DNA of 64,000 nucleotides from JAABVY01 sp964627935 (GCA_964627935.1 CAZVLB010000007.1:146157-210156), one strand, 5' to 3'. Counted from the first letter of the stretch, positions 1 to 8,796 are shown. Translations and numbers: made by a program. The notes: generated from the sequence alone by a model not told the origin.

Positions 1-28
1 CGAGAATCTTAAACGGGGGGCAATCTCT

Positions 29-802
29 ATGAAACATGCATTTATTATTCTGAGCATACTTCTCCTGACACTGTTTGCCTGCAGCTCCTCGACAACTTCC
101 GGACCGACATCATCAGGAACCGTATTCCTCTGGATCGGAGCGGACAAGGACACCTGGATCTGGCAGCAATCTCCGGATAACAGCTGGGGCCAGGATGGTT
201 ATGTGCGTATTGCCTATGCCAATGATATCAAGCGGGGCTATGTACATTTCCCGATCCCCGATCTTCCTGAGGGTACCACTATCGATGAAGCTTACCTGGA
301 ACTCTATCATCCGGGCAAGAACTCGGATGGTCAGACCGATGATATCGAGATCGATGTGCAGCGCATGAATTTCGAATGGAGCCCGTCGGAACTGACCTGG
401 AACAATCAGCCGGCATTTACCGCCGCGGCGCAGTTCACAATCGATCTGCGCAGCCAGGCCTGGTCATCATCGGATGATATCGTCACCATGATTCGCGATA
501 TCTTCGATGATCCGGCCAATTTTCATGGCTTCACCATTTTCTGGCAAAGAAACGCCGGCTTTAATATTGAAAAAGGATTTTCATCAAACAATTATGACCG
601 GACTGCCGACGACATGAAAAAAGCGCCCCGTCTTCTGGTCAAAATAACTCTTCCCGATGGCAAAAGCACGGATGACATATCCCTCCCTCCGCTGATCGAT
701 GACAACGATCTCGATTTCCCGGCGGGAACAGAGATACTCATGCTGCGTTATTCGGGTGGAAACAGCTGGCCGGATTCATGGGAAGTGGTTCATGATATGT
801 AA
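29..802 (+). CDS. DNRLRE-domain lipoprotein
   Basis: A 257-aa exported lipoprotein. Residues 1-17 form a hydrophobic signal ending in the lipobox L-F-A-C, with Cys18 as the probable lipidation site. Residues ~35-205 resemble the DNRLRE/CBM96-like beta-sandwich: the pattern RGYVHFPIPDLP..TIDEAYLELY, then a SELTWNNQP stretch, is typical of that family. The family occurs in secreted and surface proteins and is thought to bind carbohydrate or act as a structural module; no catalytic residues are recognised. A G-rich Shine-Dalgarno sequence precedes the ATG. The next gene follows closely on the same strand. The family call is by pattern, and the substrate is unknown. Confidence 0.7.
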   Translation: MKHAFIILSILLLTLFACSSSTTSGPTSSGTVFLWIGADKDTWIWQQSPDNSWGQDGYVRIAYANDIKRGYVHFPIPDLPEGTTIDEAYLELYHPGKNSDGQTDDIEIDVQRMNFEWSPSELTWNNQPAFTAAAQFTIDLRSQAWSSSDDIVTMIRDIFDDPANFHGFTIFWQRNAGFNIEKGFSSNNYDRTADDMKKAPRLLVKITLPDGKSTDDISLPPLIDDNDLDFPAGTEILMLRYSGGNSWPDSWEVVHDM

Positions 803-825
803 TAACGAAATTGCAAAATTATTGT

Positions 826-1092
826 ATGGCTGAAATAAAATCGAAATCTGCAAACGGGCCGTTTGGCAGAATCAAAAACCTGCTGAGACAATTCCGGCAT
901 GATCTGCGTGAGCCTATCGAAGGCACGGAAAGCCTGCCACGCAGAAAAAGGATAGCGGCCAGGCTTAAATTTCTTTTCAGGCGCTATGGATGGAAACTTG
1001 TCGCCGGCGTATTTTTGTTCTATCTGATCCGCGATTCGATAGTCTATATTATAATTCCGTACCTTCTGGCGCGCCATATTATTGCCGGATAA
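826..1092 (+). CDS. Small membrane-anchored hypothetical protein
   Basis: An 88-aa protein of unknown function. The N-terminal ~55 residues are basic and polar (RRKRIAARLKFLFRRYGWK). They are followed by one hydrophobic segment (~residues 58-80) likely to span the inner membrane with the basic part in the cytoplasm. I prefer the ATG at 826 over a TTG at 811, which adds only five residues. It lies 23 bases after the upstream lipoprotein gene and may share its transcript. No family is recognised. Confidence 0.5.
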   Translation: MAEIKSKSANGPFGRIKNLLRQFRHDLREPIEGTESLPRRKRIAARLKFLFRRYGWKLVAGVFLFYLIRDSIVYIIIPYLLARHIIAG

Positions 1093-1179
1093 CTCTTTGC
1101 GAATATGCATGTTACCAGATTGAGCAAATGTATTTGCCAAATATATTCAAAAAATCGGGACTTTATTTGTCGATTTAGC

Positions 1180-1208
1180 TTGACCTGGAACTTTGTATTA
1201 GCTATAAA
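1180..1208 (+). promoter_or_regulatory. Sigma70-type promoter with long leader for the RRM gene
   Basis: TTGACC at 1180-1185 and TATAAA at 1203-1208 are separated by 17 bases. A start near 1215 would leave a leader of about 190 nt before the RRM gene at 1407. The gene-free stretch 1093-1406 holds this promoter and leader and shows no credible ORF. A long AU-rich leader recalls cold-shock mRNAs; that comparison is an inference. Confidence 0.5.
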
Positions 1209-1406
1209 CGTTTAAGTTAGGTCTTATGGAAAGCGACATTATAAACTGATCAAAGCCGGAGAGTACTGTTTTGCCAACTGTAAGACTCAGATATTTATTT
1301 AAGAACCATTGTTTGAAAGTTAAGATTATGATGGATAGATCCGCTACGTGCATCTTCCCTCTTAAGTAGACTTCTTCAAACAGGAAACCAAAACAAAGAG
1401 GTTAAG

Positions 1407-1676
1407 ATGCAAGAGAACAAACTCTATGTAGGAAATTTAAGTTACTCGGTAACGGGTGAACAGCTGGAAGAACTTTTCTCAAATCACGGCCAGGTCAAAG
1501 AAGTCCGCCTGATTGAGGGAAAGGGCTTTGGCTTTGTTGAGATGTCAAGCCGCGATGAAGCGGAAAAGGCCAAAGAGGCTTTGGACGGCTCGGATTATAT
1601 GGGCCGCACTATGAAAGTTGATGAGGCTCGTCCGCCCAAGGAAAAAAACAATCGCAGGAGAGACTTCAGATATTAA
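1407..1676 (+). CDS. RRM-type RNA-binding protein
   Basis: An 89-aa protein that is almost entirely one RNA recognition motif. RNP2 is LYVGNL near residue 6 and RNP1 is KGFGFVEM near residue 45, both with the aromatic residues that stack on RNA bases. The C-terminal tail is basic (KEKNNRRRDFRY). Bacterial single-RRM proteins of this kind are cytoplasmic, and in cyanobacteria some are cold-induced. The target RNA here is unknown. A GAGG Shine-Dalgarno sits before the ATG, a long leader precedes it and a strong hairpin follows, so it is probably monocistronic. Confidence 0.9.
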   Translation: MQENKLYVGNLSYSVTGEQLEELFSNHGQVKEVRLIEGKGFGFVEMSSRDEAEKAKEALDGSDYMGRTMKVDEARPPKEKNNRRRDFRY

Positions 1677-1732
1677 TTAGTGAATAAGATTCTCCGGCCT
1701 ATTTTCATAGAATTAATTGAATCAGTTATATA

Positions 1733-1767
1733 AAATAGGGAAAGTCGCAATAAAGCTTTCCCTATTT
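1733..1767 (+). terminator. Hairpin terminator after the RRM gene
   Basis: A perfect 12-bp stem (AAATAGGGAAAG with CTTTCCCTATTT) closes an 11-nt loop. The 3' arm ends in TTT but no long T-run follows. It lies 57 bases after the RRM stop codon. Confidence 0.6.
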
Positions 1768-1769
1768 GC

Positions 1770-1799
1770 TTGACATCTAACCGCTAAAAAAGATATTAT
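1770..1799 (+). promoter_or_regulatory. Sigma70-type promoter upstream of the KAS III gene
   Basis: A perfect TTGACA (1770-1775) and a TATTAT -10 (1794-1799) are 18 bases apart, just downstream of the preceding terminator. The predicted leader before the gene at 1910 is about 100 nt. Confidence 0.6.
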
Positions 1800-1909
1800 T
1801 GTAAAAAACAGAGCATTGCCGTTGCGGAATCCGCTGAGCGGTTCGGCTTATCCCGGTGTTGCAATATGCGTATAAGTCAGCATAAATCAGCTAATAGGAA
1901 AAGCGATTA

Positions 1910-2995
1910 ATGAATAACGGAAGAAAATTCTCGGTCATCAGGGGCACCGGATGTTACATCCCGGAAAAGCAGGTCCCCAACAGCCTATTCCTCGAGAATA
2001 CATTTTATGATTCCGAGGGAAACATATTTGACAAAGACAATAAAGAAATCGTCAATAAGCTGGAGGAGATTACAGGAATTATCGAACGAAGGTATGTTTC
2101 GGACGACCTGGTAACTTCCGATATCGCCTACATGTCTGCAATGGAAGCCCTGGAAAGCTCCAATACAGACAAGGAGACACTGGATTATATAATTGTCGCT
2201 CACAACTTCGGCGATGTGCGTGCCGATAATAAAAGATCCGATTTCGTTCCCAGCCTGGCGGCAAGGGTCAAGCACAAACTGCAAATTAAAAACCCATACA
2301 CTATCGCCTATGACCTGCCGTTTGGATGTCCGGGATGGCTCCAGGCTGTTATCCAGTCCGACTATTATATAAAATCGGGTGACGCCAAGCGTGCCCTGGT
2401 TATCGGGGCGGAAACATTATCGCGGGTATCCGATCCGCATGACCGCGACAGCATGATTTATGCTGATGGCGCCGGGGCGACTATACTGGAGGGTGTCGAA
2501 AGCGATACTCCCCTGGGTATTCTCTCCCATTCGGCCAGGTCGGACACTCTCGAACAGGCCTATATGCTCTGGATGGATAAGTCATTCAATTCCGGTTCAC
2601 CCAATGGTGAGATTTATCTCAAGATGCATGGCCATAAGCTCTATCAATATGCCATTAAGACCGTTCCACTGGTTGTTAAGGAGAGCCTCGATAAGGCTCA
2701 GGTGCCGGTCGATCAGGTCAGCAAAATCCTGATTCATCAGGCCAACGCCAAGATGGATGAAGCGATTCTGAAGCATATTTTCCGCAAATACAGCAAAGGT
2801 CAGGCGCCATTGTATATTATGCCCATGATCATATCCCGTCTGGGCAACAGCTCGGTTGCCACCCTGCCCACCCTTCTGGACCTGATGAACAAGGGCAAGC
2901 TTGAAAATCACAGCGCCGAAAGTGGTGACATAGTGGTTTTCGCCTCCGTGGGAGCCGGGATGAATATCAATTCACTGGTATACAGAACCCCATAA
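1910..2995 (+). CDS. 3-oxoacyl-ACP synthase III family protein
   Basis: A 361-aa thiolase-fold condensing enzyme of the KAS III (FabH) family. These enzymes join an acyl-CoA starter with malonyl-ACP, or carry out related acyl transfers, in the cytoplasm. The catalytic triad is visible: Cys140 in DLPFGCPGW, His276 in ILIHQAN and Asn313 in LGNSSVATLP. It is longer than E. coli FabH, partly because of an N-terminal insertion around residues 33-48. It stands alone, away from other fatty-acid genes, so it may serve a specialised acyl or ketone product rather than housekeeping initiation. The family is clear; the substrate is not. Confidence 0.85.
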   Translation: MNNGRKFSVIRGTGCYIPEKQVPNSLFLENTFYDSEGNIFDKDNKEIVNKLEEITGIIERRYVSDDLVTSDIAYMSAMEALESSNTDKETLDYIIVAHNFGDVRADNKRSDFVPSLAARVKHKLQIKNPYTIAYDLPFGCPGWLQAVIQSDYYIKSGDAKRALVIGAETLSRVSDPHDRDSMIYADGAGATILEGVESDTPLGILSHSARSDTLEQAYMLWMDKSFNSGSPNGEIYLKMHGHKLYQYAIKTVPLVVKESLDKAQVPVDQVSKILIHQANAKMDEAILKHIFRKYSKGQAPLYIMPMIISRLGNSSVATLPTLLDLMNKGKLENHSAESGDIVVFASVGAGMNINSLVYRTP

Positions 2996-3190
2996 TAGCC
3001 TTTTCTTCGAGCTTACTCTCGGCTATCGTATCGGATTTGACCCTCAATTTGAGTCATTACAGGCCAGGTTTCAGCATCTCCGCATTTTTCATAATACTGT
3101 TCAAAAATCGTACTCTGCCGCTTTAGAAGCGTCCACCTGAAACCGATAAACAAAACAGAGTAGGTTATTTACCTCGAACAAGGACTGAAC

Positions 3191-4312
3191 ATGGCCAAAA
3201 TTCTTCACAGTGGAGATATCCATCTCGGCATAAAACTATCCGGGCTGGGCAAGTCCGGTGACAAAGTCCGTGCCGCCCTTAAGGATTCATTCAGCAAAAT
3301 GATCGATATCTGTCTCGAATCGGATATCGATGCTTTCGTTATTGCCGGAGATCTTTTCGAATCTAACAGGATTTCCAAGCCGCTTCTGGATTTCGCCCTG
3401 CGCGAAATTGAACGGCTGAAGGAAATCCCGGCAATTCTGATACCCGGCACACATGATTGCCTGGAAGAGAATTCGATTTATAACACATTGCGGGAAAACG
3501 AGATTCCTGACAACCTCTATATGTTCGGCGATCCCGACAAAACCCGCATTGCCTTTCCCGACCTGGGATTGACATTTTACTGCAATCCCAATCAGACAGT
3601 CAAATCGACCAGTTCACCTATAAAAGGTCTCGAGCCGGAAAAAAGTCCCGGCTACCATATCGCCATTGCCCATGGTTCCCTGCAGATTCCGGGTAAATCA
3701 TCTCCCGATGACTGGCCGATCACAATCGAGGAAATTGAAAATTCCGGCTTTGATTATATCGCCCTGGGACACTGGCATTCTTATCTGCGCGCTCCAACAG
3801 TGAAGGTCCCGGCGGTATATTGCGGTTCACCTGAACCATTGACCTTCAAGCAGAAAGATGCCGGCTGGGCGGCGATGGTAAACTTGGGCGAGGGCAAAGT
3901 TGAAATCGATAAAATCAAGACCGGCAAGCTGGAATGGAACACCATTGAACTTTCATGTCAAAGCTTCAAATATACATTGGAGCTGGAACGGGAAATCTCC
4001 AAACATACCGGTGAGAACAAACTCCTGCGCGTGCTGCTGACAGGCATATTCCCCTCCGACGGCTATATCGATTTCGGGCGCCTGTACGAACATATGGGCG
4101 ATCAGTTCCTGCATCTGGAACTGGTCGACAGATCACAGTCGGTGCCGGAGGATCTGGAGCAGATGAATCTGCCGCAGACGACTATTCTGGGCCAGTATAT
4201 CAAGCTCCTGGCCGCTGAAATAAAAGCTGAGGAAAACCCCGAACAGGCTCATCTTTTAAAAGAGAGCCTCAAACTCGGATATGCTCTTTTATCCGGCAAG
4301 GACGCCATATAA
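3191..4312 (+). CDS. SbcD/Mre11-like metallophosphoesterase
   Basis: A 373-aa nuclease subunit of the Mre11/SbcD class. The metal-binding motifs appear in order: SGDIHLG near residue 7, AGDLFES near residue 56, PGTHD near residue 85, a His in IAHGSL and LGHWHSY near residue 195. These proteins use two metal ions to trim DNA ends together with an SMC-like ATPase. The partner ATPase starts 12 bases downstream, so the two form an operon. About 190 bases upstream are gene-free. It could also belong to the YhaM/YhaO-type exonucleases that pair with YhaN-like ATPases, given the partner's unusual membrane segments. Confidence 0.88.
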   Translation: MAKILHSGDIHLGIKLSGLGKSGDKVRAALKDSFSKMIDICLESDIDAFVIAGDLFESNRISKPLLDFALREIERLKEIPAILIPGTHDCLEENSIYNTLRENEIPDNLYMFGDPDKTRIAFPDLGLTFYCNPNQTVKSTSSPIKGLEPEKSPGYHIAIAHGSLQIPGKSSPDDWPITIEEIENSGFDYIALGHWHSYLRAPTVKVPAVYCGSPEPLTFKQKDAGWAAMVNLGEGKVEIDKIKTGKLEWNTIELSCQSFKYTLELEREISKHTGENKLLRVLLTGIFPSDGYIDFGRLYEHMGDQFLHLELVDRSQSVPEDLEQMNLPQTTILGQYIKLLAAEIKAEENPEQAHLLKESLKLGYALLSGKDAI

Positions 4313-4324
4313 AAGGATCGCTTT

Positions 4325-6487
4325 ATGAAAATAAACAGGCTGGAAGTTAAAAGATACAAAAACCTCAGGGCCTTCGATGAAACCTTCGAGAATGGCATCA
4401 ACCTGATCAGCGGGCCCAATGAAGCAGGTAAATCGACACTGGTTGAGGCAATTACCGATCTCTTTTTCGAGGATCCCTCATCGACCAGAAAAGAGCTGAA
4501 AGAGAAAGTCGGCTGGGACTGCGACCAGGCCTTTGAGCTTTCGATGGAATTCGAGATCGATGGCAAGCTCTATCGTCTCAGCAAGGATTTTGAGGAGGGT
4601 AATGCTCTTCTGACAAAAGTCGAAGAAGGCGAAGAGATTAGCGACAAAAAGAAGATTCTGTCCATCATCGAATCCGGGATGGGCCTGGCCAACCGTGATA
4701 TCTTCCTGGCCACATCGACTATCAAACAGGATGAGATCGGGCGTGTATCGAAATCCTCCGAGGCGATCAAGGATAAACTGGAGGGGCTGATCACCGGCGG
4801 GCGCGAGGAGGTCCTGGCCTCAGAAGCTATCAGTAAGATCGAAGACAATATTCGCAATATCAAGAAAGAGGGCAGCAAGCATTTCGGTGTCCTGCAGAAG
4901 CTGGAAAAGACAAAATCCGAGCTGGTCTATGAGCTCGACAAGGCCAAACGGGAAATTGATCAGATCGGCAAGAACAGGGTCAAACTGAAAGAGACACAGT
5001 CACTTCTGGAAGGCATCAAGACCGAATACGCGGCCAAGAAATCACATATGGAAAAGGCCGCCAAGGCGGCCCAGAATGAGCAGCGGCTGGAGGAACTGGA
5101 AGATCGTTTCCAGGACCTCAATAACCGTGTTGCCTCGGTCAGATCATCAGAGGAAATAGTCAAAAAGCTTAAAGAGGAAATCGCTGAATTACCCAAAATA
5201 GATTCGAGCGACCTGAGCCTGGCCCAGGAACAGTCGGCCCAGATTCGCTATCTGCAGGGCAAATATGATACGGTCGAGGAAAAGGTCGATGAACTGGCCG
5301 AGCAGGTTTCACTGGCCAGCCCGGGAATGTTCATCAAGGCGGCATCGCTTTTCATGCTGCTTCTGACTCTTGGTGCCGCGGCTTACTGGTATTTTATGCT
5401 GGATATGGCCGACAATCGTTTCATATTCGGTGCCCTGGGCGGATTCGTGCTTTTCATCGTGCTAAGTTCTATCTGGGGCTCCAAGGCCAAACATACCGGC
5501 GCCTTAAAACTCAAGTACAATCTCAAGCATTCCAACCTGGAGGATCTTGAATCCGACCTGGAAAATGCGCGCGTATCGGTCGAGACAGTGCTCGAAAAAT
5601 ATAAGTGCAGAGATATCAGTGAATTAAAGAACAAATACGACAATTATCGCGATCTCGATCGCGAAATTAAAACCGAGGTCCGTCGCTACGAGGGCTGGCT
5701 CAACGGCAAGGGCATCAAGGAGCTTGAAAAGGAACTCCAGGAGGTTACCAAGAACCTGGCGATGGAGACCGAAACCAACCGTGATCTGAAGATGTACAGC
5801 ATGAACGCCGAGGAGAAGGAGAAGCTCAATGTACTGGTCGAAGCGCTGGAAAAACAGAAATCGGTGCTGGAGGGCCAGGAGGTGGCCCTGACCCGTCAAC
5901 TGGAATTCGCCGAATCGGGATGCGAACTGCAGGCCTCGCTGGAGGAACGCCTTGAGGAAATCGGCGATCAGATCGAGAACGTAAAGTATGAGCTGAAATT
6001 GTATGAAGCGGCCAAAAAATATATCGAGGTGGCACGCAAAAATGTGCTCAAAGCCTCGCTGGGAGTTCTGGAACAGGAGACCTCAGAAGTGCTTTCTCAG
6101 GTGACTTCTGGACGCTACAGCCGGGTCCGGTTCGATCGCCAGAGCCTCAAATTCGAGCTGTTTTCGCCTGAGAAGGATGACTGGGTTGATCCGGATACGG
6201 CCCTCTCACGCGGAGCCCGCGATCAGCTGTATCTGGCTGCAAGAATGGCACTTGTGAGGATAATTTCGCAGGAACGCAATCCTGTTTTGATATTCGATGA
6301 ACCGTTTTTGACCTTCGACTCGCGCCGTCGCGAAAACGCCATCGGTATCCTCAAACAGTATGCTCAGGATTATCAGATCTTCGTACTCAGCTGCAACAAC
6401 TATTATGATTCCTCGGCGGCTAAGAATATCTACCTGGGGGATGTTCAGTCGAGCTATCCGACAGCCGTTCCGCAGACATTAGAATGA
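4325..6487 (+). CDS. SbcC/YhaN-like SMC ATPase with membrane hairpin
   Basis: A 720-aa ABC/SMC-type ATPase. Walker A is GPNEAGKST (residues 30-38), the signature-like LSRGARDQLYLAARM lies near residue 635, and Walker B is PVLIFDEPF near residue 655. Two long coiled-coil arms (~190-330 and ~390-590) flank a pair of hydrophobic helices at ~337-357 and ~364-383. There the Rad50/SbcC family normally has a CxxC zinc hook, and no such motif is present. YhaN-type proteins have a similar layout. The protein would therefore be tethered to the inner membrane by the tip of its coiled coil. It forms an operon with the nuclease just upstream. Confidence 0.85.
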   Translation: MKINRLEVKRYKNLRAFDETFENGINLISGPNEAGKSTLVEAITDLFFEDPSSTRKELKEKVGWDCDQAFELSMEFEIDGKLYRLSKDFEEGNALLTKVEEGEEISDKKKILSIIESGMGLANRDIFLATSTIKQDEIGRVSKSSEAIKDKLEGLITGGREEVLASEAISKIEDNIRNIKKEGSKHFGVLQKLEKTKSELVYELDKAKREIDQIGKNRVKLKETQSLLEGIKTEYAAKKSHMEKAAKAAQNEQRLEELEDRFQDLNNRVASVRSSEEIVKKLKEEIAELPKIDSSDLSLAQEQSAQIRYLQGKYDTVEEKVDELAEQVSLASPGMFIKAASLFMLLLTLGAAAYWYFMLDMADNRFIFGALGGFVLFIVLSSIWGSKAKHTGALKLKYNLKHSNLEDLESDLENARVSVETVLEKYKCRDISELKNKYDNYRDLDREIKTEVRRYEGWLNGKGIKELEKELQEVTKNLAMETETNRDLKMYSMNAEEKEKLNVLVEALEKQKSVLEGQEVALTRQLEFAESGCELQASLEERLEEIGDQIENVKYELKLYEAAKKYIEVARKNVLKASLGVLEQETSEVLSQVTSGRYSRVRFDRQSLKFELFSPEKDDWVDPDTALSRGARDQLYLAARMALVRIISQERNPVLIFDEPFLTFDSRRRENAIGILKQYAQDYQIFVLSCNNYYDSSAAKNIYLGDVQSSYPTAVPQTLE

Positions 6488-6511
6488 TATTTTTGTAACA
6501 ATCAAATTATA

Positions 6512-6546
6512 AAAACGGGACTTCATGGATTATGGAGTCCCGTTTT
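6512..6546 (+). terminator. Rho-independent terminator after the sbcDC-like operon
   Basis: The 11-bp stem AAAACGGGACT / AGTCCCGTTTT (6512-6522 with 6536-6546) has a 13-nt loop. The 3' arm itself ends in TTTT. It closes the operon 25 bases after the stop. Confidence 0.8.
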
Positions 6547-6614
6547 ACATTAAAAAAACCACCATCTTAATCCATATTAGTTCATTAATTTGGCCCACTA
6601 TTTATAAAATTCGC

Positions 6615-6664
6615 TTGACATTTGAACTTTCTGCAAATTAATTTTGTTGTGAAAGGTTTCACAA
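6615..6664 (+). promoter_or_regulatory. Rex-autoregulated promoter with perfect Rex operator
   Basis: TTGACA at 6615-6620 is followed by a weak AT-rich -10 around 6638-6643. The 18-bp perfect palindrome TTGTGAAAGGTTTCACAA (6647-6664) comes directly after it. This matches the well-known Rex operator form TTGTGAAANNTTTCACAA at every defined position. It lies over the expected transcription start of the rex gene (start codon 6703), so Rex bound there should block its own transcription when NADH is low. Confidence 0.85.
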
Positions 6665-6702
6665 TATAAGGGCAATTTATCTGATTTCCTGCAGGAGGAA
6701 TT

Positions 6703-7344
6703 TTGACCAAGTTAAAGAGAATATCCGAATCGACCATCTCCCGGCTCTCGCGCTACTATCGGGCGCTGGTTCAGCTTGATAAAGAAAACTACGAAACTGT
6801 GTCCTCCAAGGACCTGGCGCGCATGGAACATCTGACCCCGGCCCAGGTACGCAAGGACCTCTCATTCTTCGGATCATTCGGAACCCGTGGCCTCGGTTAT
6901 CCGGTCAAGGAATTGCGCGACAAACTGGCCAAGATTCTGGGTGTCGACATGCAATGGCATGTTGCCCTGGTTGGAATCGGAAATATCGGTTCGGCCCTCG
7001 TGTCATACAAGGAATTCACCCGTCAGGGTTTCAAGATAACATTGCTGTTCGATAACGATCAGCGTAAAATAGGTTCCAATCATAAGGGTATAGTCATCAA
7101 GGATGTCAAGGACCTGACAAAGGAACTGAAAAGCAATCATATCGAAATCGTGGTCATTGCCGTGCCGCCCCAGCAGGCCCAGAACGTTGTCGATGATGTG
7201 GTTAAGGCCGGTATAAAGGCGATTCTTAATTTCGCCCCGATAAACCTCAAGGTGCCGGAGGATGTTTTCCTGCGCAATGAAAACATGGCCATGGAATTGG
7301 AACATCTATCTTTCCGGCTGGTTAACTCTTCTATACGGGTTTGA
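6703..7344 (+). CDS. rex: Redox-sensing transcriptional repressor Rex
   Basis: A 213-aa Rex protein. Residues 1-80 are the winged-helix DNA-binding domain, beginning with the conserved ISESTISRLSRYYRAL and containing the recognition-helix region TPAQVRKDLSFFGSFGTRGLGY. Residues ~86-200 form a Rossmann fold with GIGNIGSA (91-98) for NAD(H). Rex represses fermentation and respiration genes and releases DNA when NADH rises. The start is TTG, placed by an AGGAGGA Shine-Dalgarno. A perfect Rex operator lies 40-56 bases upstream. Length and motifs are normal for the family. Confidence 0.97.
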   Translation: MTKLKRISESTISRLSRYYRALVQLDKENYETVSSKDLARMEHLTPAQVRKDLSFFGSFGTRGLGYPVKELRDKLAKILGVDMQWHVALVGIGNIGSALVSYKEFTRQGFKITLLFDNDQRKIGSNHKGIVIKDVKDLTKELKSNHIEIVVIAVPPQQAQNVVDDVVKAGIKAILNFAPINLKVPEDVFLRNENMAMELEHLSFRLVNSSIRV

Positions 7345-7418
7345 CGATACTATATTAGAAGCATCTGCATCAATTTTAGCTTGACTTCTGTGAAATGTTG
7401 ACATAATCTTAATTTGGT

Positions 7419-7847
7419 ATGAGCTATTTTCGCAATCATGGATTAATAATAGCCCTCTTGATAACGGGGCTTTGCATGACGGGCATCGCGCCGCTTTGGG
7501 CTAACCCCGGCGATGACTGCACAATATCGGGCAATCTTCAAATCAACGGTCAGAATGCGCCCGCCGGATCACTGGTGGAGGCATATATTGATGACGAAAA
7601 GATAGTCTCCACCCGTACCATCCAGGCCGGCAAATATGAAATCACAATACCCAAATACGATCCGGCTGATCCCTCGCAGAAAGGCTATCATTCCGAGAAT
7701 GATGTGGTACTGATTAAGGTCGACAATCGGAAGGCGGAACCAACATTCAATCCCGCTCCGGGCGCTATGAAAATCAATCTGAATGTGAATACATCGCTAT
7801 CGGTCAAGCTGACCACATGGGGCAAGATCAAGGCCCTCTTCAAGTAA
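7419..7847 (+). CDS. Exported hypothetical protein
   Basis: A 142-aa protein with an N-terminal signal peptide (hydrophobic ~9-28, likely cleavage after PLWA or WANP). The mature part is beta-rich, with a short modular look (SGNLQINGQNAPAGSLVEAYIDDE..TRTIQAGKYEITIP). That resembles a carboxypeptidase-regulatory-like or other Ig-like beta-sandwich. It ends in a basic amphipathic segment. No clear Shine-Dalgarno is seen. TTGACT (7381) and CATAAT (7402) with only 15 bases between them may be its promoter. Function unknown. Confidence 0.55.
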   Translation: MSYFRNHGLIIALLITGLCMTGIAPLWANPGDDCTISGNLQINGQNAPAGSLVEAYIDDEKIVSTRTIQAGKYEITIPKYDPADPSQKGYHSENDVVLIKVDNRKAEPTFNPAPGAMKINLNVNTSLSVKLTTWGKIKALFK

Positions 7848-7968
7848 TTTTAATTTCTTTAAAAAAATTCTATTACAATTCCCGCCAAATCATTATCATA
7901 GGTCATTAAAGGTGTAAAATACCGATCTTGCGGTAAGGTACTGCGTATACCAAAGCATAGGAGGAAGA

Positions 7969-8304
7969 ATGAGTATCTCCACCCATGAGAAGGATGGAGT
8001 TGTGGTCCTCGAACCCGAGGGCAAGATCATGGGGGGTCCGGAGGCGACCGAACTTCGCAATCAGCTTTATGAATTGATTGCCAAGAACCAAAAAAAGGTT
8101 GTCATCGACCTGGAAAACGTGGAATGGATGAATTCGACCGGTCTGGGTATTCTCATCTCCGGTATGACATCCCTGCGCAACAACAAGGGTGAATTGAAAC
8201 TTGCGGCAGTATCCGAAAAGGTTGCCAATCTTTTTGAGATCACCAAGCTGAATAATGTCTTTGAGTCGTTCAATTCCACCGATGATGCTGTTAAGTCGTT
8301 TTAG
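7969..8304 (+). CDS. STAS-domain anti-sigma factor antagonist (RsbV/SpoIIAA-like)
   Basis: A 111-aa single STAS domain. The segment VVIDLENVEWMNSTGLGIL carries the Ser/Thr that the partner kinase phosphorylates in RsbV and SpoIIAA. In the unphosphorylated state such proteins bind the kinase and free a sigma factor or other target. An AGGAGG Shine-Dalgarno precedes the ATG. The kinase and a PP2C phosphatase follow on the same strand within 500 bases, giving a complete partner-switching set. No sigma factor lies next to it, so the final target is unknown. Confidence 0.92.
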   Translation: MSISTHEKDGVVVLEPEGKIMGGPEATELRNQLYELIAKNQKKVVIDLENVEWMNSTGLGILISGMTSLRNNKGELKLAAVSEKVANLFEITKLNNVFESFNSTDDAVKSF

Positions 8305-8349
8305 TTAATCTGACAGACACCCTCACGATCTAATCGCAAAGGGCTCAAT

Positions 8350-8769
8350 GTGGGAAATCAAAAATATCAGCTAAAAATACCCAGCAGCCAGGATCATCTG
8401 GCCGAGGCCGACCGTTTCCTCGAAAGCCATTTGAAAGAGATCGGCCTGGATAATGATGAAATCGCCGATCTGGCAATCAGCACAACCGAGCTGATCAATA
8501 ACGCCATTGTGCATGGCAATAAATTCGATCCCGAAAAAGAGGTCACGATTGTCCTGGAAGTATTAGATGATCGCCTGGAGATTACCATCAACGACCAGGG
8601 CTCGGGATTTGTGCCCGATGAAGTTCCCAATCCTGTCGATGATGAGAATCTTCTCAAGGAAGCCGGGCGGGGTATTTTTATTGTGCGAAGCCTGGTGGAT
8701 GATCTCAGGATAGAAACTAATTCTGATGGCGGCACCCGTGTGGTGATAGTCAAAAACCTGGCTTCATAA
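8350..8769 (+). CDS. Anti-sigma-type serine kinase (RsbW/SpoIIAB-like)
   Basis: A 139-aa GHKL ATPase that starts at GTG. The N box is TTELINNAIVHGN (~residue 46), G1 is INDQGSGF and G2 is GRGIFIVRSLVDDL. Proteins of this type phosphorylate the STAS antagonist and hold a sigma factor or other output protein inactive. It lies between the STAS gene (45 bases upstream) and the PP2C phosphatase gene (27 bases downstream). The partner-switch function is inferred from this order and the family. Confidence 0.9.
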   Translation: MGNQKYQLKIPSSQDHLAEADRFLESHLKEIGLDNDEIADLAISTTELINNAIVHGNKFDPEKEVTIVLEVLDDRLEITINDQGSGFVPDEVPNPVDDENLLKEAGRGIFIVRSLVDDLRIETNSDGGTRVVIVKNLAS

Positions 8770-8796
8770 TTGTTTTAATAGAGGCAAAGGGCAAGA

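Noticed and set aside
7389..7408. Second Rex operator upstream of the gene at 7419
   Set aside because: Only the left half TGTGAAA matches; the right half does not form the palindrome.
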